DNA of 64,000 bases from Streptomyces brasiliensis (GCF_014647875.1 NZ_BMQA01000008.1:287002-351001); one strand, 5' to 3'. Shown: positions 16,961 to 26,786, counted from the first letter of the stretch. Translations and numbers: made by a program. The notes: generated from the letters alone by a model not told the origin.

Positions 16961-19174
16961 GTGCCCCGCTTCACTGTCATCGTCCCCTGTTTCAAGGTGC
17001 AGGGCTTCCTGCGTGAGTGCCTCGACTCGGTCCTGGAGCAGTCCTTCCACGACATCGAGCTGATCGCCGTGGACGACCGCTCCCCGGACGGCTGCGGCGC
17101 GATCCTCGACGAGTACGCCGAGCGCGACCCGCGCGTGACGGTGCTGCACCTGCCGGAGAACGTGGGCCTCGGCCGAGCGCGCAACGCCGGGCTGCCGCAC
17201 GCCACCGGCGACTACCTCTTCTTCCTCGACAGCGACGACACCCTCACCCCGGACGCGCTCCAGGCCGTCGCGGACCGGCTCGACGAGTCCGGCGACCCCG
17301 ACGTGCTGGTCTTCGACTACGCCCGCGCCTACTGGTGGGGCGGGACGCGACGCAACGTTCTCGCGCACGTACTGGCCGAGGCCGGCGAGGGCACCTTCAC
17401 GGCCGCCGAACACCCGCAGATCCTCGATCTGTTGATGGTGGTGTGGAACAAGGTCTACAGCCGTGAGTTCGTGGAGCTGAACGGCTTCCGCTTCCCGCCC
17501 GGCTACTACGAGGACACGCCCTGGACGTTCCCGGTCATGCTCAGCGCCCGGCGCATCGTCGCCCTCGACCGGATCTGCCTGAACTACCGCCAGCGCCGCC
17601 AGGGCAACATCCTGTCCACCACCAGCCGCAAGCACTTCGACATCCACGAGCAGTACGAGCGGGTCTTCGCGTTCGTCGACGAGCATCCGCAGCTGTGGAC
17701 CTGGCGGCCGTATCTGCACCGCAAGATGGGCGAGCACTGTCTCGACATCCTCTCCAAGCCCGACCGGCTGCCGCCGTCCGACAAGGGCGAGTTCTTCCGG
17801 CGTACGGCCGAGATGTTCCACAGGCACCGGCCCGAGGACGCCCAGATGGACGGCGAGGTCGCGCTGCTGACCGGCTCGTATGCGATGTACCAGGTCAAGC
17901 GGCAGGCCGCGCGGGCGGGCCGGGAGGCCGAGCGGCGGACCCAGCAGATGCGCGGGACGGCGGCCGGCCGCGTACGGCGCTGCCGCTCCCGGCTCTACGC
18001 CCGCCGTCGACCGGACCCGGACCTCGCCGTCTACTCGGCGTGCTCGCACCGAGGCGTGCTCGGCGACCCGGCGGCGATCCATCGCACGGCGCGCGAACTG
18101 GCCCCGCACATCCGGGGCGTGTGGGTGGTCCGGGACCCGGAGGAGGCGGCGGAGGCGGGACTGCTGCCGGACGACGTCGAGCACGTGCTGCCCGACACCC
18201 CGCGCTGTCTGGAGGTCATGGCGCGGGCGACGTACTTCGTCAACAACGTCAACTGGCCCGGCATGCTGACGAAGCGCCCCGGCAGTGTGCACATCCAGAC
18301 GCACCAGGGCACCCCGCTCAAGTACAAGGGCGCCGACCTCGTGGACAAGCCCGGCGCCCGGTACGGCCTGGACGTGCCACAGATGCTGCGACGAGCCGAC
18401 CGCTGGGACTACAGCCTGGTCGCCAACCTCCACTCCGAGCTGGTGTGGGAGCGGGCCTACCCCTGCCACTTCACCTCGCTGCGCACCGGCAGCCCACGCA
18501 ACGACGTACTGGTCGACCCGCCCGAGGACGCGGGCGCGTCCTTCCGGCTCCGGCACGGGATCCCGGAGGACCACACGGTCGTGCTGTACGCGCCGACCCG
18601 CCGCGACTACCGCCGCGGCGGCCATGCGGACCGCGTGGACCTGGCCCGGTTCGCCGCGGACCTGGGTGCGGGCCACACGCTCGTCGTCCGGCTGCACCCC
18701 ATCCTCGCGACCGGACCCGCGCGCGGCCTCGGACTCACCGAACTGGACCGGCGCGGAGTGCTGGTGGACGCGACGGACGAGCCGCACGTCGAGGAGGTGA
18801 TGCTCGCCTCCGACGTGCTGGTCACCGACTACTCGGCCCTGATGTTCGACTACGCCAACCTGGACCGGCCGATCGTCGTCCACGCCGACGACTGGGCGAC
18901 GTACACCGCGAGCCGGGGCACCTACTTCGACATCACGGCCGAGGCACCGGGCCATGTGTCGTGTACCCACCGGGAGTTGGCGTGGCTGTTCGCCTCCGGG
19001 TCGTGGCGCGACGAGGAGTCGGCGGCGCGGCGGGCCGTGTTCCGGAGGCGCTTCTGCACGTTCGACGACGGACGGGCCGCCGAGCGGGTCGTACGGACCC
19101 TGCTGCTGGGCGAGACGGTGCCGGAGCCGACCGCCGAGCCGGTCGCCGGGCCCGACCTGGTGGCGTCGGCGTGA
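16961..19174 (+). CDS. GT2 glycosyltransferase fused to TagF-like transferase (paralogue 3, altered active site)
   Basis: Enzyme of 737 aa, GTG start 7 bp after paralogue 2. The GT-A half is close to paralogue 1 (VIVPCFKV, VDDRSPD, DSDD, YYEDTPWTFP). In the TagF-like half the motif reads QTHQGTPLKYKG: the histidine before GTP found in the other copies is replaced by Gln449, with a His one position earlier. The second histidine (VVRLHPIL) is kept, and DYSS is changed to DYSA. The transferase half may therefore be inactive or altered while the GT2 half looks functional. It overlaps the following GT-C gene by 4 bp (GTGA). Confidence 0.83.
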   Translation: MPRFTVIVPCFKVQGFLRECLDSVLEQSFHDIELIAVDDRSPDGCGAILDEYAERDPRVTVLHLPENVGLGRARNAGLPHATGDYLFFLDSDDTLTPDALQAVADRLDESGDPDVLVFDYARAYWWGGTRRNVLAHVLAEAGEGTFTAAEHPQILDLLMVVWNKVYSREFVELNGFRFPPGYYEDTPWTFPVMLSARRIVALDRICLNYRQRRQGNILSTTSRKHFDIHEQYERVFAFVDEHPQLWTWRPYLHRKMGEHCLDILSKPDRLPPSDKGEFFRRTAEMFHRHRPEDAQMDGEVALLTGSYAMYQVKRQAARAGREAERRTQQMRGTAAGRVRRCRSRLYARRRPDPDLAVYSACSHRGVLGDPAAIHRTARELAPHIRGVWVVRDPEEAAEAGLLPDDVEHVLPDTPRCLEVMARATYFVNNVNWPGMLTKRPGSVHIQTHQGTPLKYKGADLVDKPGARYGLDVPQMLRRADRWDYSLVANLHSELVWERAYPCHFTSLRTGSPRNDVLVDPPEDAGASFRLRHGIPEDHTVVLYAPTRRDYRRGGHADRVDLARFAADLGAGHTLVVRLHPILATGPARGLGLTELDRRGVLVDATDEPHVEEVMLASDVLVTDYSALMFDYANLDRPIVVHADDWATYTASRGTYFDITAEAPGHVSCTHRELAWLFASGSWRDEESAARRAVFRRRFCTFDDGRAAERVVRTLLLGETVPEPTAEPVAGPDLVASA

Positions 19175-20437
19175 GGCCGCGCACCTGGGTGCTGCTCCTG
19201 GCCGTGGTGTTCGCGCTGCTCCAGCTCGCCAACGTGACCGGCCGGGACACCCCGGACTCCAAGAACTACGTGTCGTACGCGCTGAGCCTGGGCGGCGCGA
19301 GCAAGCGCGAGGCGGCCGCCGCCACCATCGACTGGGCCTGCTCGGGCGACGCGTCGATCGCCCGCCGCAACCAGAGCGTCAACGTGAACGACTTCCACGG
19401 CGCCGACCCCACCCGGCGGGTCCTGCAGCGGTGCCGCACCTCCGAATGGGGCGTGGTGGAGCGGCGCATGGCGGCCGGGCAGACCACCGGCCACACCGTC
19501 CCGTTCATGCCCGCGCGCTTTATGCGGATCTTCGAGGTACGGCCCGGCTATCCGGCGTTCCTGCTGCCCTTCGTCACGGTCCTCGGTGTGACGTGGGGCG
19601 TGTGGCTGGCGAGCGTGGCCGTCGCGGTGGCGGGCGGCATCCTCGTGTTCCTGATCCTGCGCACCCTGTCGGTCTCCGCGCCGCTCGCCCTGACCGGCCA
19701 GGCGCTGTACTACGTCCTGCCGTGCGGCACGACCGCCATGCGCCCGATGACCGAAGGCCTGATGCTGGCGCTGACCCTGACGGCGGTATGGGGCTGCGCG
19801 CTGTCCCTGACCGGCCGCCCACGCCCCGGGACGGCACTGGTCGGTGGCGCGTTGCTCGCCCTGTTCACGGTCAAGCATTCGCAGTCGCTGTTCCTCGGGC
19901 TGTGCGTTGCCGCCGCGGGCACGGCGGTCGCGGTACGACGCCGACGGCGCGGGCGGGTTCGTGGGCGCGGGGTCGTGGCGGTCACGGCCGCGGGCTGCTG
20001 CGCGGCGCTGGGCACGGTGCTGCTGGCGCGGCTGCTGCACTACCCGTCCGAGACCGAGAGCCTCCAGGACCTGCTCACCGGCCACTTCTCCCGCCCCGAC
20101 CGCGCCCACCCGTGGGCCGAACTCCTCCATCTGGAGGGCAACTTCTGGCTGGAGTGGGCGCGACGGCAACTGCGGGACCCGCTGTTCGCGGTGGCACTGG
20201 CCGCGGGGGCCTGGGGCGCGCTGCGGCGGCCGGCGTTCGGGACGTTCCTGCTGGCGGCCGCGTTCACCGGCATCCTCACCCAGGCCGGACACCCCGACAT
20301 CAACATCTGGGGCGAGCGGCTGATCGTGCTGGCATGGGTGCTTCCGGTGGTCGGCCTGCCGCTGCTGCTGGAACCGGTGTCCCTGCGCGGACTGGCACTG
20401 CCCGCGCAGGGACACGGCGAGCGGCGGGACGTCCGGG

Positions 20438-20448
<11 letters not shown>
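19171..20448 (+). CDS. Polytopic GT-C-type membrane protein
   Basis: A 425-aa integral membrane protein, start GTG 19171 overlapping the preceding stop. An N-terminal membrane helix is followed by a long outside loop with TPDSKNYVSYAL, then about eight to nine hydrophobic segments. The early acidic residue after helix 1 and the overall topology resemble GT-C lipid-phosphosugar transferases; I do not recognise a precise family. It is translationally coupled to the third TagF-like gene, so a role in decorating or building the same surface polymer is likely (inference). Its end overlaps the convergent ohrA by 11 bp. Confidence 0.7.
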
Positions 20449-20851
<403 letters not shown>

Positions 20852-20929
20852 GAAAACCATCCCTCTCGAAATCAACGTTCGTGGTCCGGCGGCTCCGGTC
20901 CGGCCGCCCTCACGACCACAAGTAGAGCA

Positions 20930-20950
20930 CACAATTAAGTTGTGCACAAC
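20930..20950. promoter_or_regulatory. Candidate OhrR operator: overlapping inverted repeats
   Basis: CACAATT-A-AGTTGTG (20930-20944, 6 of 7 pairs) overlaps the perfect palindrome GTTGTGCACAAC (20939-20950). The AT-rich CACAATT/TTGTG core fits OhrR-type MarR operators. The position between ohrA and ohrR, 30 bases before the ohrR start, fits joint control of both genes. Confidence 0.7.
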
Positions 20951-20980
20951 TCAATGACCCACAAGAGCTATCCTTGACGC

Positions 20981-21466
20981 ATGACCGCCACACCCGCCCC
21001 CGCCGCCGAGGCGGACTGGCTCCGCCTGGACCACCAGATCTGCTTCTCCCTGCACGCCGCGTCCCGCGCCTTCAACGGCCTCTACCGCGTGCTGCTCAAG
21101 GACCTCGGCCTCACCTATCCGCAGTACCTGGTGATGCTCGTGCTCTGGGAGCAGGGCGATCTGCCGGTCAAGAAGCTGGGCGAGCATCTGCGCCTCGACT
21201 CCGGCACGCTCTCGCCGCTGGTCAAGCGTCTGGAGGCGGCCGGCCTGGTGCGACGGGAGCGCAGCACGCGCGACGAGCGGTCCGTGGAGGTACGGCTGAC
21301 CGAGGAGGGCGCGGCGCTGCGCGAGCGTGCGCTGGAGGTGCCGCGCCGGATCGCCGCCGCGACCGGCTTCGACCCACACGAGATCGGCGAGCTGCGTGAA
21401 CGCCTCGACGCCCTCACCGCGGCGCTGGACGCGGCGGCCCTGCAGGAAGCACCGGGCTGTCCGTAG
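20981..21466 (+). CDS. ohrR: MarR-family organic peroxide sensor OhrR
   Basis: Regulator of 161 aa with a winged-helix DNA-binding domain (LPVKKLGEHLRLDSGTLSPLVKRLE region). Cys21 in LDHQICFSLHAASRAF occupies the position of the peroxide-sensing cysteine of OhrR proteins. A second cysteine sits next to the C terminus (C160), which might serve as a resolving thiol. It is divergent from ohrA and presumably represses both genes until oxidised. The 3' end overlaps the convergent GT-C gene by 53 bp. Confidence 0.93.
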   Translation: MTATPAPAAEADWLRLDHQICFSLHAASRAFNGLYRVLLKDLGLTYPQYLVMLVLWEQGDLPVKKLGEHLRLDSGTLSPLVKRLEAAGLVRRERSTRDERSVEVRLTEEGAALRERALEVPRRIAAATGFDPHEIGELRERLDALTAALDAAALQEAPGCP

Positions 21467-23186
21467 CGAGCGTCCGGCGGACGTACAGCCGCAGTTCCAC
21501 CCGGTCCCGCACGAACCGCTCGCTGAGCGCGAACCGCTCGTTCAGAACGGCGAGTTTGAGCCGGTCGGCGGGTCTGCGGGGCTCGGCTCCGTCCAGCAGA
21601 TACCGCGCGGCGACCACCCACACCCGATCGATCCCGGCGAGCCTGCGCCGCAGCACATCGGCGTCCACCTCGGTGCCATAGAGCGTCCCGGACGCCGGGG
21701 CGGTCACGGCCAGCGCCACGTCCCGCGTCCCGCGAAAGGCCCCCGGATACGCCAACGCCGTGGCCCGCGTGTGGGACGGCAGGAACAACACCGGGTCGCC
21801 CGGCCGGAGTTCACGCGCGGCGACGGTGGAGACGGCGGCGAGGTTGTCGGGGCGGTGGTCGGGGGAGCGGTCCTCACGGAGGAGGGGGAGCTGGTGAACG
21901 AAGGCGCAGGCGATGGCCAGAGCGCCGGTGAGGGTCACGAGGGGTGAGGTGAAGTGGGGTGACTTCGGCGGCGGTTGAGCGATCGACGTGCCGTCGTCGT
22001 GCGGGCTGTCGTCTCGCGGGGCGAGGGGGGTCTCCCCGCTCGAGCGAAGACGAGGGTGGGGGAGGGTGGGCACGCGACGGCCAACGGGCCGCAGGCGCCC
22101 AACCACCCCCGCGACCCGATCAGCCCCCGCGGCCACCACCAACGGCGCCCCCGCGAGCGCGTACAGCACATAGCGGTCCACATAGAGCGGCGCGACCTGC
22201 GACATGAGCATCAACATCACCGGCGGCACCACAGCCAGCGGCGCGCCCACCCCCGCACACGTCAGCTCCCCGGCCCGCCGCCCCACCACCCTGGACAGCC
22301 CCATCCCCGCCAGCACGAGGCAGGTCCAGTACACCCCCGAAGCAGGCCCCACGAACGCCCGCAGCAATTCCTGCGCGCTCTCCATGTCCGGCTCCCGCAC
22401 CCACGCGAGCTGCGCCGACTGCGCCCGCGACACGGCAACCATCGGCAGCAGCACCACGACCACGACCCCGGCCGCACACGCCCACCCCCGCCACACCCGT
22501 CGGCCCACGCGCGCGAGGCCGAGCGTCACCGCATGGGCGAGCAGCAACAGGACCGCCAACTCGTGCAGCAGACAGGTGACACCGAGGACAACGCCGTACG
22601 CCCACCAGGACCGCCCGGCACCCCCCGAAGCGGAGCCCACCGCCCGTACGAGCAACAGCGTCGCCCCCGCCGCACCCGCCGCGACGAGGGCGTACGACCG
22701 TCCCTCCTGCGCATAGTGACCGACCATCGGCGTGACGGCGTACAACAGTCCCGCCCACAGCCCCACCCGCGGCCGGCCCAGCCGCGTGCCGAGCGCGGCG
22801 ACCAGCCCCGCCGTGGCCGCCGCGGCGCACACCGAGGGGAGCCGCAGCGGCACCTCGCCCGGCCGGACGGCGAGGACGGCGTGCATGAACAGGTAGTAGA
22901 GGCCGTGCACCGCGTCCACGCCGTGCAGCAGCCGCCAGATCTGCGGCACCGTGCGCCGCGCGACCTGAAAGGTGACGGCCTCGTCGCGCCACATCCCGCC
23001 ACGGTCGACGCCCCACAGCCCGACCGCGAGCATCACACCCGCGGGAACGGTCACGGCCACGGCTCGACGCCCTCGTCCCGGCGCCCCGCTCCGGTCCTGC
23101 CCCGCCACTCTGCTCCGAGCGCGTTCCGGTGGCCTGTTCCGCACTCGCCTCGGAGGCCTGTCACGCAGGGGCCCGATGTTCACCAC
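21414..23186 (-). CDS. GT39-like polytopic glycosyltransferase
   Basis: Integral membrane protein of 590 aa. After the first membrane helix comes GMWRDEAVTFQVARR, with the acidic DE pair in the first outside loop that is catalytic in GT-C mannosyl/aminoarabinosyl transferases (PMT_2/GT39 type). About ten more hydrophobic segments follow. A charged loop lies around 385-420, and a soluble C-terminal outside domain occupies the last 150 residues. The start is GTG 23186, one codon before a second GTG; its leader of about 40 basic residues may be cytoplasmic or the true start may be further in. Donor is probably a polyprenyl-phosphate sugar; acceptor unknown. Confidence 0.8.
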   Translation of the reverse strand: MVNIGPLRDRPPRRVRNRPPERARSRVAGQDRSGAPGRGRRAVAVTVPAGVMLAVGLWGVDRGGMWRDEAVTFQVARRTVPQIWRLLHGVDAVHGLYYLFMHAVLAVRPGEVPLRLPSVCAAAATAGLVAALGTRLGRPRVGLWAGLLYAVTPMVGHYAQEGRSYALVAAGAAGATLLLVRAVGSASGGAGRSWWAYGVVLGVTCLLHELAVLLLLAHAVTLGLARVGRRVWRGWACAAGVVVVVLLPMVAVSRAQSAQLAWVREPDMESAQELLRAFVGPASGVYWTCLVLAGMGLSRVVGRRAGELTCAGVGAPLAVVPPVMLMLMSQVAPLYVDRYVLYALAGAPLVVAAGADRVAGVVGRLRPVGRRVPTLPHPRLRSSGETPLAPRDDSPHDDGTSIAQPPPKSPHFTSPLVTLTGALAIACAFVHQLPLLREDRSPDHRPDNLAAVSTVAARELRPGDPVLFLPSHTRATALAYPGAFRGTRDVALAVTAPASGTLYGTEVDADVLRRRLAGIDRVWVVAARYLLDGAEPRRPADRLKLAVLNERFALSERFVRDRVELRLYVRRTLATDSPVLPAGPPRPAPR

Positions 23187-23219
23187 GACCCGATCTTTTG
23201 CGATTAGCCAACCTTTGGC

Positions 23220-23250
23220 GTGTATTGACGGCGTATCAGCGCCAATACAC
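23220..23250. promoter_or_regulatory. Inverted repeat GTGTATTG-N15-CAATACAC
   Basis: Perfect 8-bp arms at 23220-23227 and 23243-23250, with a 15-base spacer, 27 bases before the next gene's ATG. An alternative stem TTGGCG/CGCCAA (23215-23220 with 23240-23245) overlaps it, so two mutually exclusive hairpins are possible. It is noticeably AT-rich for this genome and lies in the divergent promoter gap. Confidence 0.5.
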
Positions 23251-23277
23251 CATCCGGGTGGCTTACCCTCCCTGGTG

Positions 23278-24582
23278 ATGAACCGCCGTCAGCTCCCCAT
23301 CGCGTCCCTGACCGCCGCCTGGCTGGCCACCCGCGCCCTGATGCTGTGGCTGCTCGCCCACAACACCGCGCCGCTGCTCGGCCGGGGTGCGGTGGCGCGC
23401 GAGGTGTGGCGGCTGTACTTCCACTGGTACGGCCATTTGTCCCACGGCGCCTTCCCGGCGCACGACACGCTGTGGCAGTACCCGCCGGGCGCGGGCGCTG
23501 TGCTGCTGGCGCCGGGCCTGCTGCCGGGCCTGACGTATTTCCAGGGGTTCGTCGCCCTCACCCTCGCCACCGACGCGCTGATCGCGGCGGTGCTGGTGCG
23601 CGCCGGCACGCGTCCCGGACGCAGCCTGCTCGGGGCAGCCCTGTGGACCGGCGGGCTGCCGCTGTTGCTGCACATCCCGCTCGCCCGCTACGACGTGGAG
23701 GTCACCGCCCTCTCCGTCGTCTCCCTGCTGACGCTGTCGCGCTCCACGCGCGCGTGCGGGACGTTCGCGGCCCTGGGCGCGCTGGTGAAGGCGTGGCCCG
23801 CGCTGGTGCTGCTGGGCACGCCGCGAGGGCGGGACACGCGGTCGGCGTGGACGTGGGCCGCGGTGACAGGCTCCGCATGCCTCGCACTCTTCGCAGGGTT
23901 GTTCAACAATCCCCTGGCGTTTCTGCGGCAGCAGGGGAGCCGGGGCGTCCAGATCGAATCCCTGGGCGGCACGGCTCTCAGCCTGGCGCGGCACGGGGGG
24001 TGGCGGGGGTCGGTGCGGTACCAGTACGGCGCCATGGAGTTCACCGGCCCGTACGTCTCCGCGGTCGCGACCGTCTCCCTCGTCCTCACGGCGGTCGCCT
24101 TCGCGCTCCTGCTGCTGTGGCGCTGGGGTCACCTCCTCCCCGCTCCAGCGAACTCGAAGACCCGGCGCAGCGCCCCGCGCTGGACCGAGGCGACGCCGTA
24201 CGACGCCGCCCTGTGCGCCGTGCTGCTGTTCACCGTCACCAGCCGGGTGGTCAGTCCGCAGTACATGATCTGGCTGCTCGGTCTGGCCGCCGTATGTCTG
24301 ACCTCCCGGCACACGGCCCAGCGGCCGGTCGCCGCGCTGGTCCTCGCGGCCACCGCGATCAGCGCCGTCGTCTACCCGACGCTGTACGGCGAGGTCGTGC
24401 ACTGCACCTGGCCGGGCTCCCTGCTGATGCTCCTGCGCAACGGCCTGCTCGCCTCCGCCGCCGTGATGTCCCTCACCCGGCTGTGGCGCTCCACCCGCCC
24501 CACGCCCGCCCAGGCCCCGCCTGTCACCGAAACCCGGACCGGCTCCGCTCTCCTCGCGGACCGAGCACTGAGCACCTCCTGA
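23278..24582 (+). CDS. GT87-like polyprenyl-phosphomannose-dependent transferase
   Basis: A 434-aa polytopic membrane protein. It has a membrane helix, a loop containing WRLYFHWYGHLSHGAFPAHDTLWQYPPGA, and about ten hydrophobic segments. The YPPGA element and the later SPQYMIWLLGL segment are typical of DUF2029/GT87 proteins such as PimE-type mannosyltransferases. It presumably acts on the outer face of the membrane with a polyprenyl-phosphate sugar. ATG 23278 is preferred (GTG 23275 is possible). It is divergent from the GT39-like gene; the two may act on one glycan (inference). Confidence 0.8.
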   Translation: MNRRQLPIASLTAAWLATRALMLWLLAHNTAPLLGRGAVAREVWRLYFHWYGHLSHGAFPAHDTLWQYPPGAGAVLLAPGLLPGLTYFQGFVALTLATDALIAAVLVRAGTRPGRSLLGAALWTGGLPLLLHIPLARYDVEVTALSVVSLLTLSRSTRACGTFAALGALVKAWPALVLLGTPRGRDTRSAWTWAAVTGSACLALFAGLFNNPLAFLRQQGSRGVQIESLGGTALSLARHGGWRGSVRYQYGAMEFTGPYVSAVATVSLVLTAVAFALLLLWRWGHLLPAPANSKTRRSAPRWTEATPYDAALCAVLLFTVTSRVVSPQYMIWLLGLAAVCLTSRHTAQRPVAALVLAATAISAVVYPTLYGEVVHCTWPGSLLMLLRNGLLASAAVMSLTRLWRSTRPTPAQAPPVTETRTGSALLADRALSTS

Positions 24583-24721
24583 ACCACCTCCTGCCGACCG
24601 CCTGCCGGGGGACCGCGACCGTGGGTACGGCGTCCCGCTCCTGCTTCAGTAGGGTGACCGCGGACCGGCCGCGACGCACCGCGCTCGCATCACAGGCCGC
24701 CTGACGAGGGAACGACCGCAG

Positions 24722-25105
24722 ATGTCCTGGCTGATCACCGGCGGCGCCGGCTACATCGGGGCGCACGTCGTACGGGCGATGACCAAGGCGGACGAGCGGG
24801 CGGTGGTGTACGACGACCTGTCCACCGGCATCGCCGAGCGCGTGCCCGACGGGGTGCCCCTGGTGGTGGGCTCCACGCTGGACGGCGACCGGGTGGCTCC
24901 GATCGACCGCATCAACGCGATCACCGGATACGACCGCGCGCCGACGGCCACCCCGCGCCGCCCCGGCGACCCGGCCCGCGTGGTCGCCTCGGCCGACCGC
25001 ATCGCCACCGAACTCGGCTGGAAGGCCCGACACGACCTCGAGGACATGATCACCTCGGCCTGGGCGGGCTGGCTGCGTCGGCACCCGGAGGCGGCACGGT
25101 CCTGA
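24722..25105 (+). pseudogene. galE: UDP-glucose 4-epimerase remnant with in-frame internal deletion
   Basis: 127 codons. Residues 1-57 are a normal GalE N terminus (MSWLITGGAGYIGAHVVRAM, the NAD Rossmann loop). Residues from about 63 on are a normal GalE C terminus (PRRPGDPARVVASADRIATELGW to WAGWLRRHPEA). Full-length GalE is about 320-330 aa, so roughly 195 residues are missing, including the catalytic Ser/Tyr-x3-Lys region. The frame is kept and the start has GAGGGA upstream, so a short protein may still be made. It cannot be an epimerase. A functional galE is expected elsewhere. Confidence 0.8.
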
Positions 25106-25130
25106 CCCGGCGGCCCCCTACGCTGCCCGG

Positions 25131-26099
25131 ATGACCGATCCGCGCCGCCCTCCACGTATCGAGCGCGCCGTCGGCGCCGTCGTCGGCTCCGCCGTCGGCG
25201 ACGCCCTGGGCGCGCCCTTCGAGTTCGGTCCCGAGGGTGCCTTCTCCGCCCGGTTCCCCCGGCCCGGGCGGGGCGGGGAGATGTGCGGGGGCGGCGGGTG
25301 GGACCCGGGCGAGGCCACGGACGACACGCAGATGGCCGTACTGGTCGCCGAGTCGTTGCTGGAGCACGACGGGCTGGAGCCGTCGGACGTCTTCCGCCGG
25401 TTCCGGCGCTGGGCAGCGGCCGGCCCGAAGGACATCGGGCTGCAGACGGAGGCGGTGCTCGCGAGCGGCGAACCCTGGGACACGGCTGCGGCGCTCCACT
25501 TCCGGCACAGTCAACGCGCCGCCGGGAACGGGGCGTTGATGCGGGCCGCACCCTCCGCCGTACGCTTCGCCTGCCTCGGACGGGACGGGACCATGGACGC
25601 CGCCCGGCGCCTCGCCGCCCTCACCCACGGGGACCAGGCGGCCTGGGAGGGGACCGCCGTCTTCCACGAGCTGGTCCGGGTCGCCCTCGACGGCGGCGAT
25701 CCGCTCGCGGCCGTAGCCGACGCGCTGCGGGCGGTCCATCCGGACCACCGGGAGCGCTACTCCGTCGTCCTCGCGCCCGACTGGCATCCGGATCTGGCCA
25801 CAGAGTTCAACGGCGCGGTCTGGCCCTGTCTCGGCTCCGCCGTGTGGGCGCTGCGGACGACATCGACGTACGAGGAGGCGGTACGCGCGGCCCTCGACCT
25901 CGGCGGCGACACGGACACGGTGGCGGCCGTCACGGGCGGGCTGGCCGGTGCCGTGCACGGGATCGGTGCCGTACCCGAGCGGTGGACAGGGCCGCTGCAC
26001 GTGCCGCTGCCGGGGTACGGCGACCGGGTGCTGCGGGCGGCGGACCTTGCGGAACTCGCCGTACGGCTGGCCGGACGACCCGCGGCTACAGGGCCTTGA
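25131..26099 (+). CDS. ADP-ribosylglycohydrolase family protein
   Basis: A 322-aa cytoplasmic protein of the DraG/ARH family, which removes ADP-ribose from modified targets using two Mg ions. Metal-binding motifs are visible: GEATDDTQM (TDDT) in the N-terminal third, and GGDTDTVAAVTGGLAGA near the C terminus. GSAVGDALGAPFEF is the family N-terminal signature. It is convergent with the TetR gene, overlapping by 14 bp. Substrate is unknown; no ADP-ribosyltransferase gene is nearby. Confidence 0.9.
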   Translation: MTDPRRPPRIERAVGAVVGSAVGDALGAPFEFGPEGAFSARFPRPGRGGEMCGGGGWDPGEATDDTQMAVLVAESLLEHDGLEPSDVFRRFRRWAAAGPKDIGLQTEAVLASGEPWDTAAALHFRHSQRAAGNGALMRAAPSAVRFACLGRDGTMDAARRLAALTHGDQAAWEGTAVFHELVRVALDGGDPLAAVADALRAVHPDHRERYSVVLAPDWHPDLATEFNGAVWPCLGSAVWALRTTSTYEEAVRAALDLGGDTDTVAAVTGGLAGAVHGIGAVPERWTGPLHVPLPGYGDRVLRAADLAELAVRLAGRPAATGP

Positions 26100-26724
26100 G
26101 CGCCTCTGCCGTCGCGTGGGTCAGTTGCTCCAGGTAGCCCTTGCGGAGCTTGGGGCCGCGGATGACGACCGAGCGCCAGTAGAGGGGGCCGGAGATGATG
26201 TCGAGGGCCAGGTCGTCGTCGAGGCCCGAGCGGATCTCGCCGCGGCGTTCGGCGGCCGCGATGATCTTGCTGGCGACGCCCTCCTGGCCGTCGCGCAGGG
26301 CCTTCTGCATGGCCTCGGCGATCTCGGGGTTGCGGGCCGCCTCGGCCTGGAGGTCGGGGATGATCTGCGAGGCGACGGGATGGCGCAGGGCGCGGGACGT
26401 CACCTCGTAGAGCAGTCGCAGGTCGCCCTCCAGGGAACCGGTGTCCGGAGCGGGCAGGCCCATGACCGCGACCGCCGAGACCACGTCGAGGACCAGGTGC
26501 AGCTTGGAGCGCCAGCGGCGGTAGACGGCGGTCTTGCCGACGCCCGCGCGGCGAGCGATGCCCTCGATGGACATCCGGGCGTACCCGACGGACGCCAGCT
26601 CCTCGAAGACGGCGGCGCGGATCGCCTCGGTCACGTCCTCCCGCAGTACGGCGGCCCCGGCAGGGGTCCGTCGGCGCGGACGCGTCTGGGGCTCCTCGGC
26701 GTTCGTCGTCATGCGGTCCAGCAT
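26086..26724 (-). CDS. TetR-family repressor, likely of the TagGH exporter
   Basis: Regulator of about 212 aa. The N-terminal HTH reads MSIEGIARRAGVGKTAVYRRW; the C-terminal half is a TetR_C-like helical ligand domain. ATG 26724 and ATG 26712 are both possible and neither has a Shine-Dalgarno sequence, so the message may be leaderless. Five copies of a 15-bp palindrome occupy the gap between this gene and the divergent TagG/TagH genes, the nearest centred 19 bp upstream of ATG 26724. Autoregulation plus control of the exporter is the simplest reading. The ligand is unknown. Confidence 0.85.
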   Translation of the reverse strand: MLDRMTTNAEEPQTRPRRRTPAGAAVLREDVTEAIRAAVFEELASVGYARMSIEGIARRAGVGKTAVYRRWRSKLHLVLDVVSAVAVMGLPAPDTGSLEGDLRLLYEVTSRALRHPVASQIIPDLQAEAARNPEIAEAMQKALRDGQEGVASKIIAAAERRGEIRSGLDDDLALDIISGPLYWRSVVIRGPKLRKGYLEQLTHATAEALKAL

Positions 26725-26735
26725 AGGGCGTTGCG

Positions 26736-26750
26736 ACGAAACGGTTGCGT
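26736..26750. promoter_or_regulatory. TetR operator copy 1
   Basis: ACGAAACGGTTGCGT; one arm mismatch relative to the perfect palindrome. It lies 11 bp upstream of the TetR ATG 26724, so binding would block its own start region. Confidence 0.7.
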
Positions 26751-26786
26751 CCTGACGCCGGCCGCGTCGGGCGATCCACCTCCGCG

